Shown here in pieces: positions 1 to 11,613 of a DNA stretch of 64,000 nt (the first letter of the stretch is position 1; every line of letters starts with the position of its first letter). The DNA is from Oasisia sp. SBJ-2009 (Eukaryota > Annelida > Polychaeta > Sabellida > Siboglinidae), in contig OZ024854.1 of the NCBI GenBank assembly GCA_964017155.1, forward strand, positions 11,108,798-11,172,797, given 5' to 3'. A model generated the notes under the pieces. That model was not told where the DNA came from and did no database searches. It saw nothing but the letters and a program-made list of their open reading frames with translations. A program made the translations under genes and the position numbers.

Positions 1-400
1 TTACGCTTATTGCTTTGTCTCTTATATACGATATCAAATAAACAGATTTTGCTCAGTCTTGTTTACAATTTGTCGAAGGCTAGATTACCCTATTATCACC
101 CACGTATACTAATTTGTTCAAAAATACTGTTTACTAACTAAATTTAACCAAAACTGCCACTCAATATATGTCTAGTACACCCTTATGAATAACCTTAGCA
201 CAAAAATAATACTTATCAATCAATACTTCCGCTTGTTTTTCAACTTTTATACACCACCAAATTCAAACATCTGCATCCACCAAGTTTCCCGCCTCTTCTA
301 TTATGAATATATATTTATTATGAAGTTAAGTAAACAGTTAAAACAAATACTACAAACATTCCCATATGGGTGGAGTTCTTGGCTGACGTGTTAACGAGTC
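1..400. other. AT-rich intergenic sequence
   Basis: AT-rich sequence with only short chance open frames. I see no splice-framed coding segment, RNA gene or recognisable repeat. Confidence 0.4.
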
Positions 401-745
401 GACGTCGACCTCCATCTACGCGTCTGCGTCGACCGTCCGGTGTATACTTCGCCGTCTGCTGCGCTCTCGGCCGCTTCCCGCCAACGCTGCGCCCGTCGTC
501 TGCCGCTTTACACGACGCGTAGTCACTGAAGTAGAAGAGCGCGTTCCTCGGAGACTCGAACGCCACTTTGCCTCCCTCGAACATGGCCGGCGGAGGACTT
601 CGTGAGTCGCAGTTGCACAAGTTGCGATCACACGTCGATATGCACGTGATATGTGGCGCGCCGCGCCAGTCTCGTCTGCACAAGTTCCCCAAGTACGTCT
701 TGGCGCATGCGCGGCTCACAGACGCGGCCGTGTAGTCGTCTGCAG
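400..745 (+). promoter_or_regulatory. CpG-rich candidate promoter and first exon
   Basis: This stretch is much richer in CG dinucleotides than its AT-rich surroundings, as expected of a CpG-rich promoter. An ATG at 583 is followed by six codons (M-A-G-G-G-L) and then a good donor, GTGAGT, at 602. That would suit a first coding exon on the plus strand. No matching second exon was found downstream, and the ATG frame can also be read as an unspliced 50-codon frame to a stop near 735. The alternative is GC-rich repeat sequence. Confidence 0.25.
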
Positions 746-1050
746 ACAACGCCTGGTTATGTCCTGTCGAACACAGAAATACGGGAAGTGGAATTACTTG
801 GAATCGAAGTAGGGCCCAGCACGGTCATGTATGAACGGCGATGCGTTAAGTAGGCCTTCCTAGTGTTACGTCAAAGCATGGCCATGGGAGAAATGCTTCT
901 ACCCACATCTTAGTAAGCTGTATGGGTGCGAAGTTGACTCGAACCCCGATTTACGCGGTATATACATCCCTGGCTGACATGATCAAATCGAATACCAATG
1001 TCATTATCTTGATTTCACTTGTCATTTGCACAGTAATTACTGGACGACCG

Positions 1051-1053
1051 CTA

Positions 1054-1129
<76 letters not shown>

Positions 1130-1140
1130 CATACACACAC
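1051..1140. repeat. (ACGC)n microsatellite
   Basis: About 20 uninterrupted ACGC units. The Ala-Arg-Thr-His or Ala-Cys-Val-Arg reading frames across it are artefacts of the repeat. Confidence 0.95.
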
Positions 1141-1483
1141 GGGAGGCGTGCTGAACCTCTGACGAATCTCTCCGATTGCAAACAACACAACATTGCAGAT
1201 ATAGAGTGTAGTTATAGGAACTACAACATAACAATAGAGAAGAACATACCCAGCGACTCGTTCTTGACAATGTAGCGAACTTGTGTCATACAGTATTCGT
1301 CGACTTCGTGACACTTGACTTGGCCCGGCAACACGTGTGGATCACGTGGGTTGGTTAAGCAAACGGCCCCGGAACAGACGAAGCAGTAGCGATGGAACAT
1401 GTCCGGCCCGCCTGTAGTGGGTTATTAGATTAGGCCTACCATAGGTCAACTCTGGTGTTCACATAATGGTTTCAGCCAAGGAG

Positions 1484-1533
1484 TGTGTGTGTGCGTGTGC
1501 GTGTGCGTGTGTGTGTGTGTGTGTGCGTGTGCG

Positions 1534-1568
<35 letters not shown>

Positions 1569-1610
1569 GTGTGAGTGACTTTGTGTGTGCGTGTGTGTGC
1601 GTGCGTGTGT
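1484..1610. repeat. (GT)n / (TGTGCC)n microsatellite
   Basis: GT repeat with GTGC and TGTGCC variant units and no coding content. Confidence 0.95.
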
Positions 1611-1818
1611 AACAATCATATACACACAATAGCATAAGTGACTAATTAACGTACCGTTCAAACTTCAAACAGAGAAGGTACTCTTTTATAATACAGATAC
1701 GAACCAATTATATCGGCCAGCTAGGTCACATATAAATGTTCAGCACGATATGTGCAAAACTGATAGATACCCACACGCACCCAAATACGTACTTCAATAC
1801 GTATACAGTGTATACGTA

Positions 1819-1819
1819 C

Positions 1820-1904
<85 letters not shown>
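1819..1904. repeat. (TA)n microsatellite
   Basis: Pure TA dinucleotide tract of about 85 bp. Confidence 0.97.
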
Positions 1905-1905
<1 letters not shown>

Positions 1906-1919
1906 GTTATGACGTTATT

Positions 1920-3110
1920 TTACACGAAGTACATTACAATAATAGATAGCCCATACTTACCGACCTCGAATGTACACTGACATATGGTGAAACCGACCCA
2001 ACAGTGTATAACACATCTCCACACAGTTATCCTTTTATCCAGCATTTGTACATGTGTCCGAACTCGTCGATTGTACTCCTGTAATAGTAATACCTCCAAC
2101 CAGCTCGTACAGTCGCCGTCAAACGCGAGAGTTGCAGCAGTGTGTGTGCCACAGCTGCCGACTACACCAGCTGGTGCACGGCTAGTGACACCCGGCCGAA
2201 GCAGCCGTCGCGCCATGTAAAATAGGCCACACGTGCACTGTCTGTCTTTCTTATTACTTTGATAATGAAGAAATTATAAATAGGTAGGCAGCATTATTTT
2301 ATAATAATAATAATACTGACTTCTTATGGGCCAATATCCTCGAAGATCAAGTTCAGGCGCGATCGACAAAACCAAGTGATTAAGCAATCTTGGTTTAATT
2401 AAGATATTGCCATTAATTTAAAATTTAAAGCAAACGATGTGAGACAACGTTGTGTCACCCCAATCGCGTGCTTGAACAGCAGCAACACGTTTTAAGTTTT
2501 TTGACCAGGACATATTAATCGGATACCAACTCGGGACAAGGTCAGAAGAATATGTAGATTATTGCGAGAGGACAGAAGTAAGATGGAGGAATTGAGAGAG
2601 GAGATTAGAATGAAAAAACCCTAAAGAGGAACGTAGTTGGAAGCAGAACGGCATTGACAGGGCATGCACAACGAATGGGTGACAAAACACTGCCGAAAAT
2701 AGCGTGAAAAGCACACGAGGGTGGTAGACGGAGAAATGGAAAATCGAAGTTTAGATGGGAAGAAAAGGGATTTGATGAGGACGGGCCTGAACGGCGACGT
2801 TCGCAGAAAAGCGGGGAGCATGGAAGGAACACACAAGGGAAGCAGAGGAGGCAGTGAATGTGGCACATAACACGCACCCCACAAGGGGTCAAGGAGGAGT
2901 AGAAGAAATTTTGGGTGATAAAGCGTGCTGCTCTGTGCCTGTACCCAGTACCCAGTCTACCCACCCTAGGCAGTCAATGTCATTCTGACAGTGGCTGTCC
3001 CAGATTTGAGCACCGTTTTGATAAGGGTCAGTTATTGTTTGCCACACGACGGCATTCCTGGAGTAGCCGTTTTTTGATCGATTGATTTTGTTTAATTTAT
3101 AATGTAAAAC
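1920..3110. other. Non-coding sequence, no gene recognised
   Basis: Mixed-composition sequence. A purine-rich stretch near 2540-2910 has open frames on the minus strand, but they lack splice structure and family similarity, and the purine bias explains them. No feature can be supported. Confidence 0.35.
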
Positions 3111-3113
3111 ATG

Positions 3114-3116
<3 letters not shown>

Positions 3117-3200
<84 letters not shown>
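3117..3200. repeat. (TA)n microsatellite
   Basis: TA dinucleotide tract followed by ATATA variants to about 3222. Confidence 0.97.
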
Positions 3201-3205
<5 letters not shown>

Positions 3206-3287
3206 ATATAATATAATATAAATACAAAGTACATTAAATATAAGGATGAGAAAAAAGCATGTTTGAAGGCATAACAAAGAAGTGTAT

Positions 3288-3835
3288 TGGCGATTCGGCA
3301 TTTGCCGCAGCAGCACCTCGTCTATGGAATGAATTACCTGTAAACATTCGTGCATTTGGAACATTATCTATGTTTAGAAAGTGTTTAAAGACACATATTT
3401 TTATTAGACATTTTTAATTAATTCAAATTGTTGTGAAATGACAGGCATTGCTTTATAATTTCTTTTTAGTGTTATACACGTTTTAATCAGTGTTTATGTT
3501 TTAGATTAAATGTATAGATCATTTACATACAGAGATTTAGTAAATGTTTTAATTTTATATTAATTTCTATAATTTACAGAGGTTTAGTACTATACATCTT
3601 TAAAACAGTGTATAATTTATTTTAAATTGATTTATATGATCTATATAATTTACATACAAAGATTTACTAGTGTACATCTTAAAACCAAAATTTGTTTTGA
3701 TTTCTATAAATTTATATAATTTACATTTATATTTATTAAAACATTTATTATATGTCTTGTACAGCGCATCGATCCGCCATGCGAGAATTAGCGCTATAGA
3801 CAAACAGTATTATCATTATTATTATTCTAGTTTTA
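3288..3835 (+). mobile_element. 5'-truncated LINE, 3' end only
   Basis: From about 3289 the plus strand reads A-P-R-L-W-N-E-L-P followed by S-M-F-R-K-C-L-K-T-H-I-F and a stop at about 3417. This is the conserved C-terminal tail of jockey/CR1/L2-like non-LTR reverse transcriptases. An AT-rich 3' UTR follows, with GCGC-containing sequence and an ATT-repeat end near 3810-3830, the usual terminal microsatellite of these elements. Only the last ~45 codons survive, typical of target-primed insertion that aborted early. It cannot be mobile. Confidence 0.75.
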
Positions 3836-4521
3836 TTTATCTGCACACCCACAGAAAGTCCTCCAACACGATGGAAGAAGTTGGAAGAAGAAGAAATGTG
3901 TTGGTAGATCAGCGGCTACTATTTCACGTCAATGTGCGTTTACCAACTTCCGTTTATAATCTACGGCGAAAGCGAGACGTAATGACGTCACAGACATCGA
4001 CGTTAGTTACAGTTGGCGGTGTATGGGGAGGATGTACGTGGAAGACAGCTTTCAAGTGTAGGCGCCAGTAGACATATGCGAGAAGATGAAGAAGAGGAAA
4101 TCAATATTGCAGATCTCCGTGAACGAAGATAACGTATACACGTTTTGAATTGGTGTGATTCGGAGATTATTGGGAACAGGTTACGGTTGGCTTGTGTTGT
4201 GGACCTCGTACTCGTAGGGCTTGTTCGTTTTCTTGTCTGCCGCTTTCATTCTAAAAGTAATCCTTTGGACGGTGGATGTAGACCATTTTTCAGGGATAAT
4301 ATACAGAGCTGTTGGCTATGTAAATATGCGTGGTTAAGGAATCATTGTATTAGTGCAATTGATAGAAAGGTAGCATAATACTTATCAGTCATTTGTAATT
4401 GCCGAATGCGTTCGCATAAACTAAACGATGTGTATATTGCACCGACTCTGGGATTACTGCACCGACAATTTTTCGACGCCTGTGCATTACAGCATGGGAA
4501 TGCGCAAGCCGTCGTTGCTGG

Positions 4522-5932
4522 CACGGGCGTCGATCGGTGGGGGACGGGGGGGGACGCGTCCCCCCCCCCCCCACTTTTCAGGGTGGGGGACAGCATAGGA
4601 ATTGTCCCCCCCCCCACTTTTCAGTTCAGAAAAATTGAATATATGAAGTTCAGTAAAGTTATATATCGCAAATGAACACGAGGCAAACATATTTTATTTT
4701 GAGGCATGTTTTGCTGTTAGTGCGCCATAATCCGTGATAGTTATTTAAACAAACGTAATATTTTAATGTATTGAACGAAATATTAGACAACTCTTCAAAG
4801 TAATCATCACAGGAGAGTTATCGAACACCCCGTGGCATTTATACCAAAAATGCTTGTTATTTAACTGCACATTGGTGATTTTTAATTTGTCGCGCATACG
4901 CAGAAAGGCCAATCGGAAAGTTTGTAACTACCGGAAAAATGTAACCTGCTGCCGGGCTCTATCAACCTTGTGTTGATATTATTAATAGGCTCTAGCCATC
5001 AAATACATTTTAAATGATGAAATTTGTGTTGCACTTTCACTCCTCGCCTGCTTGATGCTTATCGCCTACGGCAGAAGCGGCGGATTCCTTCACTTTGTGT
5101 AACTTATTCCCATTTGAGTGACGACAAATTTCTTTGCCAAAATGTTGGATTGGGAAGTTTTACACAGGCACAGCATGGGCGTCGATCAGCGAGGGGAACG
5201 CTGACCACCCCACGGCTTGATGGGGGTCAGCATAGGAAATGTCCTCATACTTTTTCAGTTCATAAAACAAATTTATAGGCATATAAATCACTCCCCTCTC
5301 TTAAAAACCCTACATCGATCTAGTAGTACAATTAATAATAAGATATAAACTTACCACTACCTAGTGGAAAATCACTAGACAAATTGCTTGGTTGGCCCGC
5401 AACTTGATCTTAGTCCAGTAAATTGTCATCGTGTCGGGCTCTGTCATTTTGCACCCTTGTGTTCATATAATTATTAATATGCATTAGCCATAAACCACAT
5501 TAAAGAGTATTCACTTTTGCTTGCCCTGTCACCCCTCGGATTGCAGCCTGGTCGCCCTGGTCGATATTTATATCGCCTACGGCGTAACCAGCGGATTTAT
5601 GCACTTTGTGAAATTTAATCTCATTTTAGTGATGACAAATTTCTTTGTCAAAAGGTTGGATTGGGAAGTCCTATACAGGCACCCCTGTAAGCTCTCCATC
5701 TTGTCACTCTGTGAATCAGACAAGCAGCGTTGGGTCCAAAATTCACCCCCCAAATGTTCAGTGATTGGGATGGGTCATGCATGGCCCCTCTTCAAATATA
5801 TGTTGCCAACATAACTATTATAAATAGCATATGACATAAAGGCTTTTTTTTTATAGTTTATTTAGAATTAGCACCAGACCAACAATGAATAATGTTTTAT
5901 ATTTACAAAAAAATAGTTACGCGTATTTCAGG

Positions 5933-5984
<52 letters not shown>

Positions 5985-6114
5985 TATTATACGTCATAAA
6001 TATATATATATACACTTATATATATATGACATAATATATATATATTATCCATACATATGTGTATATAAATTGGTCCCCCGTCCCCCCACTTTTAAAACCG
6101 GATCGACGCCCCTG
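4522..6114. mobile_element. Non-autonomous hAT-like DNA transposon
   Basis: The ends are inverted: CACGGGCGTCGATC on the left (4522) and GATCGACGCCCCTG on the right (ending 6114). The 8-bp sequence GTTGCTGG is directly repeated immediately outside both ends (4514-4521 and 6115-6122). An 8-bp target duplication with a CAGGGGCG-type end is characteristic of the hAT superfamily. No transposase frame is present. Inside, about 250 bp is duplicated (near 4970-5250 and 5440-5700), and a further copy of the terminal motif lies near 5171-5195, suggesting nested or tandem insertion. G/C homopolymers lie just inside the left end and a (TA)n tract at 5936-6000. Confidence 0.8.
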
Positions 6115-6336
6115 GTTGCTGGTGTCGGATAACGTGTTTAGAGTCGGCGCATCTGTTAAAACGTGTGTCGGATTGCAGAATGCGCTACATTGGTTTGAGC
6201 AACAAACGCATAGTCAGTTTTATATGAGAGACACCTGAACTTAGAACGCGGCAAAGAAAACGACGCCAAACACTGTTGAAAAAGCCTCGAAAGATTAATA
6301 TAAGTAGTATGGCAGTTTGACGGTGCAGGCAAGATT

Positions 6337-6700
6337 TGGACCAAACCACAGGTTTAGGGTTAGGGTAATACGTTTTATACAAGTCAAGTCGGGTTCCCAT
6401 TGTTACGCGGCCACGCAGCGGTGACAACCTCACATCCTTATTTTGGAATAGTGGTTTGGTCCAAATCGACTGTCGGTGCAATAGTCGTGCGTAAAGTAGC
6501 ACGCACACCGCGAAGACTCACTCACGACGCGCTAAACACGCAAGCGTCTCTAGCGCGTCGTGAGCGAGTCTTCGCGGTGTGCGGGCTCCTCAAGACCGTC
6601 TCGATGCGTCTTGAGCGAGTCTTGAGGATCAAACATGTTTGATTTTTCGGAAGCGTCTTGAGGTGGTTTGACCTCGTCTCGACCGCGTCTTGTCTCAAAA
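6337..6700. repeat. Inverted-repeat and CGTGAG-rich repeat block
   Basis: Contains a near-perfect hairpin with 33-bp arms at 6502-6534 and 6551-6583 (one mismatch) and a 16-nt loop. A second, outer inverted pair built on TTTGGACCAAACCAC lies near 6334-6350 and 6447-6463. Related GTCGTGAGCGAGTCTTC sequence recurs at about 7730-7975 and 10062-10140, so this is a dispersed repeat family. Two TTAGGG units near 6355 are too few to call telomeric. Confidence 0.7.
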
Positions 6701-7139
6701 CTTGGTATGCAGGCAATTTGCGGTTGAGACGAGACACAAAAATCCCATTTGCCAATGAGGAGCGGGCCTAGAGTCACATGATACATCGTACAAAGTTTAA
6801 TATGGCCGATATTTGGTCAGAAGAAGTTGAGGCTCGGCTAATAACATATTGGCAAACATTCCCGCTATTGTATAACGAAGCTGATCATGTTTAAAAAGAA
6901 AGGGCATTTCTGGAGATTGCGGAGGTAACAAATATGACAGGTAGCGTATGTGCACAATTTACAATAGATCTTCCTAACATGAAAGTATAAGACGCTGGTA
7001 TCATACTGGTGTTACAGTAATCATGGGTCTAGTGGTGTTTTGCCATTTTTATTGAAACGTCTTATAAAATTCTAAAGTAAGACGATAATTTTATAAGCTA
7101 AATCTGTAACATATATATCATGTGTCAAGATGAAACAGT

Positions 7140-7202
7140 TGGAGATCACACCGTGTGTGTGCGTGTGCGTGTGTATATATACATACATACATACATATAC
7201 AT

Positions 7203-7253
<51 letters not shown>

Positions 7254-7402
7254 GTATATATAATGCATGGATGGATTGCGTCCGAAGGGACAGGCAGGCA
7301 CTGCGGATCACCCCGGAGGATGCCCAGGACAGAACATTATGGAAATCAAGAATTCGGGCCGCTGACCCCCACCTAGTGGGAAAATGGAAATAGGCGAAGA
7401 AG

Positions 7403-7458
<56 letters not shown>

Positions 7459-7460
7459 CA
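7140..7460. repeat. Clustered (GT)n and (TA)n microsatellites
   Basis: Short GT tract at 7154-7172 and (TA)n tracts at 7207-7250 and 7408-7454, with about 150 bp of unique sequence between. Isoleucine-tyrosine open frames here are repeat artefacts. Confidence 0.9.
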
Positions 7461-7729
7461 TAAATATATAACAATTAAAATGTTGATGTTTGCCAAATTT
7501 TACCAAGAAAGGTATATAAAATGTGATGTTATCAATACAATGCAATAATTCTGGTTCATATGTCCATATTAATTTTATAATTACACCGGGCTTGTCCAAC
7601 AGTGCGTATCTTTGACAAATACAATCCACCTTTTTCAGCACAAGGGGTGAAGAAAAAAATGGTTTCTCTTCGTACTCAGTTTTACAATTATGCTTTCCAC
7701 GTTGGCCACATGAGCGCGCGAATCGACCC

Positions 7730-7975
7730 GTCTTTAGTGCGTCGTGAGCGAGTCTTCGCGGTGTGCGGGCAAATCAACTAAAGACTCGCTCACGACTCGC
7801 TCACGACTAGACCTCAAGACTCGCTCAAGACGCGGTCAAGACGCAACGAAAACGCGTGTCGTGACCGCGTGTCGTGACCGCGCGTCGTGAGCGCGCGTCG
7901 TGAGCGCGCGCGTGAGCGCGCGTCGTGAGCTCGCGTCGTGAGCTCGCGTCGTGAGCTCGCGACGTGATAGAGTCG
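7730..7975. repeat. CGTGAGCG-rich tandem repeat block
   Basis: Degenerate tandem copies of a motif close to GCGCGTCGTGA, with a leading part (TCGTGAGCGAGTCTTCGCGG) shared with 6556-6577. This is the same repeat family as at 6502-6583 and 10062-10140. Confidence 0.75.
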
Positions 7976-8059
7976 CTTAACCGACTGTCGGTCGGCTGCG
8001 GAACTATGCCGAGAAGACAATCTGGTACCATTTATGGCTTTTGTTTGGTATCCGCGTGA

Positions 8060-8484
8060 TCTATACAATGCTGCCACCTCACGGACACTGCCGTAATATA
8101 TATTTTTTTTTATAAACAATTGCAAATTTGTATTTCTATTTATTTTGTGTTAATATAAGTTTAATTCTGAATAGTTTTTATAATACAGCATTATTTGATA
8201 AAAAGGTATCCTTATTTAATCGGCATGCTATCCATGTGGGGCTAGACAATGCTGCCACCTCACGGATACTGGTTAATCCTGCCGTAATTCTTATTTTATA
8301 AACAACTGTAAATTTGAATTTTTACTTACTTTTGTGTTAATATAAGTTCAATGTTGAATACTTTTCATATGATATTATTATCTTGTAAAAGTATATCGTT
8401 ATTTTAATTTTTATTTCCTAGTTGGCTTGAGAGCCAATCAGCGTCTCTACCCTAATATGGGGTAAGGCTACCCGGATGTAGAAA
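8060..8484. repeat. Dispersed repeat family R1, copies 1 and 2
   Basis: Two related units begin with TGCTGCCACCTCACGGA near 8069 and 8250 and share an AT-rich body. Another copy of the family lies at 43922-44246. Comparison shows that the R1 unit starting near 8248 is interrupted at 8485 and resumes at 9990, so the intervening element inserted into it. Confidence 0.75.
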
Positions 8485-8894
8485 CTTAAAGGAACATGCA
8501 ACCCAAAAAGTAAAAATTGCTTAAACCATTAAACCATGTTCATTGAATCATATCCCATATTTTGTTATTTTTTTCTGAAATGATTTGTTAACTTTTAAGG
8601 ATAATTAGTGAACCTCCCTGGAGGCTGACATTTTGGACATTTCGGCTGTGGTCGTGTGACGTCACAGATCCACCACCACTAGCGCCTCGGGTGGGCAAAA
8701 CAAAACGAATTCTTCACGTACCCACTGAGTCTGAGATATATTCATCCATTTAATTAGTTACAGAGCGTTAGTTATAAAAAAAAACCGCCGTCCCTTATAA
8801 TATAAACATTCATAAAGAATAGGATAAAGAATAATGATGCTCAAGTAGAGACTGCAACAAAGGAAATCGCGCAATCCATTTTGGACTTGGTTGG

Positions 8895-9094
8895 NNNNNN
8901 NNNNNNNNNNNNNNNNNNNNNNNNNNNNNNNNNNNNNNNNNNNNNNNNNNNNNNNNNNNNNNNNNNNNNNNNNNNNNNNNNNNNNNNNNNNNNNNNNNNN
9001 NNNNNNNNNNNNNNNNNNNNNNNNNNNNNNNNNNNNNNNNNNNNNNNNNNNNNNNNNNNNNNNNNNNNNNNNNNNNNNNNNNNNNNNNNNNNNN
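8895..9094. other. Assembly gap (200 N)
   Basis: Exactly 200 N. The 11 bases on the left (8884-8894, GACTTGGTTGG) are identical to the first 11 after the gap (9095-9105), so the contig ends may overlap and the true gap may be zero or negative. Confidence 0.99.
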
Positions 9095-9300
9095 GACTTG
9101 GTTGGTTCGACGGAGCTTAATAACTTTTATTATCGCCCACTTTCATATGTAAACAAATCGTTTATCCAACTAATTATTCCAGTCGACCGTCGCGCAATGA
9201 ATATTTTACTAATCATTGATTTTTATTATAATAAAGGAAATGCATTGAATGATATTCTAGTACCCCATATATAGCATTTGCATACATTAAGTTCGTCCCT

Positions 9301-9681
9301 TTAGCGAGACCCTTCTTCGCGTGCAACACCGACCCTTCGCTTCGGCCCCGAACTTTTCGTTCTGTGCACAAATTCAGTGGGGACAGTAGCTTCGTTCAAC
9401 AGTCGTCTTTCACCCAATCCCGGCAACCTGTGTTCCACATCAACGGTGACATGGTCCTGGCAAACCATTTTCCGGTTGAAATTGAATGTTTCCACTGTAT
9501 GACTCGTACCTATATTGTGGAGCCATTTGATCGCCAACTTGCCCTTCGACGGCGGGCTTCGTAGATAATTTATTGGCATTTGGACAAATCGTTTTCCTTT
9601 CACGGACCCTTCTCCTGCCTTCTTTTGACATCCGCATGCTTGATATTCAAGCATTTCATTATCACAGGACTCATAGAACAA
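9301..9681 (-). pseudogene. THAP-like zinc-finger fragment
   Basis: A 126-codon minus-strand frame. Near its start it has C-G-C-Q-K-K, then K-W-L-H-N-I, then V-C-Q-D-H, and R-R-L-L-N-E-A-T-V-P-T-E-F. This order and spacing resemble the C2CH THAP DNA-binding domain (C..GC, W, CxxH, AVPxxF), which occurs in P-element-type transposases and host proteins derived from them. The usual CxxHF is V-C-Q-D-H-V here, so the fit is imperfect. The frame lies inside the 8485-9989 element and has no catalytic part, so it is probably a transposon-derived remnant. A chance frame cannot be excluded. Confidence 0.45.
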
Positions 9682-9989
9682 CTCGATTCATGTCGCTATG
9701 CTAGTGTTTACATATTACGCTACGCCTATATCGCTGAGGTGGTGGACCGCCTACGTCACACTCACGCATTCTCTCGCGTTAATCTTCGTGAGTTCCCCGT
9801 GAAATGGGCAACAATGGCAGCGCCCATGGTCAGTGAAAATGCACGTTTCAAGATTAATTTTATGATGTATAACATTCTTACAAAATTAAACAAAAAATAC
9901 ATGTGTTACAATATTCTATCATGAATGTTATGTGGGAATTGGGGGGGTTTTAACGCATTTTCAATACTATGGTTGCATGTTCCTTTAAG

Positions 9990-10145
9990 CCCATTAATGT
10001 CCCAGGCGGAGTTGAGGGGCTTAAAAGTGCTGCCACCTCACGGAGTCTGGGTAATCGAGGCTAGCGACGTGAGCGAGTCTCGTGAGCGCGCGTTGTGAGC
10101 GCATCTCGTGATCGCGTCTTCTCGGTGTGCGGGCCGACTGTCGGT
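9990..10145. repeat. R1 repeat remainder and CGTGAG block
   Basis: Continuation of the R1 copy broken by the 8485-9989 element (GCTGCCACCTCACGGAGTC near 10031), followed by a degenerate CGTGAGCG block ending in GGTGTGCGGGC. Confidence 0.65.
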
Positions 10146-10479
10146 GCAATATCCACGGCCTAAATTAAATTATTTGTTTTCTAAATTGTCGCACAATTTT
10201 CGCAATAATTCATATGTTGTTTTGCGAATTGCGAACGTCTTCTCAGTTTCACTATAAATTATAATACAAGTCGATGTTACTGATACAGTTCATTTTGCAG
10301 TTTTACGTGGAATTATGACCACTGCGTACTTGACATATCTAAATGTCTATATTCGTAAAGAAATAATAACTACTTATCAAATCACGTAACACAGGCCAAT
10401 GAGGTACCACAACTAGGGTCTGTGTGCCGTCTTTTACGTATTCTTGACGTGTGTAAAATGCGGCACTGTTTTCCAAACA

Positions 10480-11110
10480 TTTTGTGGAACGCTTGTTTAA
10501 ATCATCCTACAATCAGCTGTTGAACTCGCATGACTCCGAAGCCTCACACATAACTAAATATGGATACAGTCTGACATGTCCGTCAATGTGAAGGTATAAT
10601 ATGTACATTAATGAACATTTACAACCGATGGAACGTCGACTGGTGGCCCGACGACAGGTTTGCTTGCTCGATACCGGAAAGGATGTTTCAAATCATCTAT
10701 AGCTCACCGTATGCATCACACGAGAGTACTACGTCTTCAGACATAGTTAAATATTGATATCGTATAACATGTACGCCAATATGAAAGCATAATATCTACA
10801 TTATTGTACATTTACAGTCGATGAAACGTCGCGGGACGTTCGATTGAATTCAGTGCTAAGATGGCGTTGTTTTGGCTGTTCTGTCTATTGAACATACGGC
10901 ATGCTGTTCTGTCTATTGACCACGCATATGGCATGCCAACATACAAACTCTCGCTCGCTACGCGCCTGCACGGTAAATAGCTAATTGAGGATGATTTAAA
11001 CAAGCGTTCAGCAAAACATGCAAATAAATCCACGTTAGTCGCTGGAGGCGCTGAGACGCAACTACGGTCTCAGCGTATAAGCGCCTCTAGCGACTAACGT
11101 GGATTTGTGG
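10480..11110. repeat. Inverted-repeat cluster
   Basis: GAACGCTTGTTTAAATCATCC (near 10489) recurs inverted near 10991-11011. Two diverged direct copies of about 160 bp lie at about 10480-10640 and 10670-10830. A hairpin with 27-bp arms (11026-11052 and 11080-11106, one mismatch) closes the block. This looks like a folded, non-coding DNA transposon, but no clean target duplication was identified. Confidence 0.5.
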
Positions 11111-11190
11111 AAGCCCATTAGTGAGCCGTGAGAAAAACTGCACACATCGTAATGTTCTACGCATGTTCTAGTAGTAAACCTACCTCTGTA

Positions 11191-11613
11191 GGCACTTATG
11201 TACAAGTCGGACCCACCTCAATTTTGCCATTATAACTGTATTTTTGCCAACATTTGATACTTGATTTTGTTAATTCAATCAATTATAATCATCTTGCGCA
11301 TATTTATGTTTTATTAACAGCGCGTCTTGGCAGACTTTTGAGGTCGAAAAGACAGCACGGTCGGCATAAACAAATTGTTTATCGCTCATTCCATGTGCAC
11401 AGCGCAGTAACACATGCACCGCTGCGCTTGCGACTGGCACAAATCGCGCTGTCTTTTCGACCTCAAAAGTATGCCAAGACGCGCTGTTTATAAAACATAA
11501 ATATGCGCAAGATGATTATAATTGATTGAGTTAACAAAATAAAATATCAAATGTTGGCAAAAATACAGTTATAATAGCAAAATTGAGGTGGGTCCGACTT
11601 GTACATAAGTGCC
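11191..11613. mobile_element. Palindromic hAT-like MITE (foldback element)
   Basis: 423-bp element with inverted arms of about 166 bp (11191-11356 and 11448-11613), nearly identical, around a 91-bp centre. It starts GGCACTTATGTACAAGTCGG and ends with the complement. CCTCTGTA is duplicated exactly at both sides (11183-11190 and 11614-11621). An 8-bp duplication points to the hAT superfamily, though P-type elements also make 8 bp. It has no coding capacity. Near-identity of the arms suggests recent activity or gene conversion between arms. Confidence 0.85.

Larger units (their letters stand above)
8485..9989. mobile_element. DNA transposon with TTAA target site, nested in R1
   Basis: A perfect 19-bp inverted repeat (8485-8503 and 9971-9989) contains TTAA next to AGGAACATG at both ends, so the element proper is probably bounded by a duplicated TTAA, as in piggyBac-like elements. 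The inverted similarity extends imperfectly inward (for example 8650-8685 with 9738-9765). The flanks rejoin to give an R1 repeat unit like that at 43922-44246, which independently supports the boundaries. It contains a THAP-like coding remnant on the minus strand and an assembly gap. No intact transposase is visible. Confidence 0.7.

Noticed and set aside
2605..2964. Minus-strand frame of 119 codons
   Set aside because: Low-complexity composition from a purine-rich stretch, without splice signals or recognisable domains.
6353..6368. Interstitial telomere repeat
   Set aside because: Only two TTAGGG units, within expectation by chance in AT-rich sequence and near a repeat block.
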